A stretch of 6,601 bases of DNA from Desulfobacteraceae bacterium (GTDB lineage Bacteria; Desulfobacterota; Desulfobacteria; Desulfobacterales; Desulfobacteraceae): NCBI GenBank assembly GCA_022712835.1, contig JAFLJU010000376.1, forward strand, positions 1 to 6,601, given 5' to 3'. The position numbers were made by a program, and so were the translations under genes. Below the pieces are notes generated by a model. The model made no database searches. It worked only from the letters and a program-made list of their open reading frames with translations, and was not told the origin of the DNA. Positions within the stretch are counted from its first letter, which is position 1. The number at the start of each line of letters is the position of its first letter. Below are positions 6,383-6,601 of this stretch, one piece after another.

Positions 6383-6601
6383 TATTTGAAATCCCCCTCT
6401 GATATCATGGAGATGGCGTCCTTGGGGCATTCCTTAGCACAAATTCCGCATCCTTTACAGAAACTTAAATCTGCCTCAAAATGGGTATCCCCTTGCATCG
6501 TTACCACCTGGATGGGACAATAAATGGCACAAAACCCACAGAATATGCATTTATCCTTATCCACCACCGGGCGCTTTGTTCGCCAGTCCCCGGTATCGCT
6601 A
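6382..6601 (-). CDS. porD: 2-oxoacid:acceptor oxidoreductase delta subunit, 2x[4Fe-4S] ferredoxin (PorD type), 5' end cut by window edge
   Basis: The frame is open to the right edge, giving 72 visible codons that begin SDTGDWRTKRPVV. The TG-x-WR-x-x-(K/R)P motif just before the first cysteine set is characteristic of PorD-type delta subunits, so the GTG codons at 6562-6567 are internal valines, not the start; perhaps 25-35 N-terminal codons lie outside the window. Two [4Fe-4S] motifs follow: CIFCGFCAIYCP and CKGCGICAKECP, each C-X2-C-X2-C-X3-CP. The subunit carries electrons from the TPP site and FeS cluster of the beta subunit to an external acceptor. Its TAA stop overlaps the porA ATG by one base (TAATG). 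In the pad-like reading it would correspond to PadF. Whether a flavin/NAD subunit (PadH) lies further upstream cannot be seen. Confidence 0.9.
   Translation of the reverse strand, partial: SDTGDWRTKRPVVDKDKCIFCGFCAIYCPIQVVTMQGDTHFEADLSFCKGCGICAKECPKDAISMISEGDFK
6392..6400 (-). promoter_or_regulatory. Ribosome binding site of the alpha subunit
   Basis: AGAGGGGGA lies 9 nt upstream of the ATG at 6382, inside the end of the ferredoxin gene. Together with the TAATG stop/start overlap it supports this start over the upstream ATG at 6430. Confidence 0.65.

Noticed and set aside
6382..6567. GTG at 6567 as the start of the ferredoxin subunit
   Set aside because: The upstream in-frame codons translate to the TG-x-WR motif typical of PorD, and no stop appears before the edge, so the gene is truncated by the window and GTG encodes valine.
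3606..6601. Plain housekeeping pyruvate:ferredoxin oxidoreductase
   Set aside because: Not excluded, but less likely: the canonical NRALSAP...W-D loop is missing from the alpha subunit and the genes are joined to a molybdoenzyme operon.
1..6601. Mobile elements, CRISPR, tRNA/rRNA, riboswitch or direct repeats
   Set aside because: Almost every base is coding in one operon, and no repeat units, cloverleaf-like segments or transposase motifs were noticed on either strand.

Overview
This window is part of one tightly packed, minus-strand operon with seven genes visible, two of them cut by the window edges. No mobile elements, RNA genes, CRISPR arrays or repeats were seen. Read 5'->3' on the minus strand (right to left in window coordinates), the genes are: a two-cluster ferredoxin subunit of a 2-oxoacid:acceptor oxidoreductase (porD type, 5' end beyond the right edge), the alpha subunit (porA type), the beta subunit (porB type, TPP-binding), the gamma subunit (porG type), a four-[4Fe-4S] iron-sulfur subunit of the DmsB/PsrB/NrfC class, a 868-residue molybdopterin catalytic subunit of the DMSO-reductase superfamily, and the N-terminal 85 residues of an NrfD/PsrC-type membrane anchor running off the left edge. 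Gaps range from a 1-nt overlap to 57 nt, and every fully visible start has a purine-rich Shine-Dalgarno-like sequence.

The right half (about 3606-6601) encodes a complete four-subunit POR-type enzyme, which oxidatively decarboxylates a 2-oxo acid to an acyl-CoA. The left half (1-3548) encodes a membrane-anchored complex iron-sulfur molybdoenzyme with no Tat or Sec signal on either soluble subunit, so it probably acts on the cytoplasmic side and passes electrons through four FeS clusters and NrfD to the quinone pool. The pairing of these modules is distinctive. It matches the logic of the anaerobic phenylacetate (pad) pathway of denitrifiers such as Aromatoleum/Thauera, where PadBCD (phenylacetyl-CoA:acceptor oxidoreductase) makes phenylglyoxylate and PadEFGHI (phenylglyoxylate:acceptor oxidoreductase, POR family) converts it to benzoyl-CoA. 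My leading interpretation is a pad-like arylacetate alpha-oxidation operon with the module order reversed (POR genes first). This rests on gene content and family motifs, not on a database comparison. The alpha subunit also lacks the usual pyruvate-type substrate loop, which fits a non-pyruvate substrate.

The organism is most likely a strict anaerobe with moderate GC. The style of the genes suggests a sulfate-reducing or syntrophic member of the Desulfobacterota (Desulfobacula/Desulfobacterium-like), but this is an impression from protein character and is not proven by a marker gene. No promoter or terminator is visible; both probably lie outside the window.
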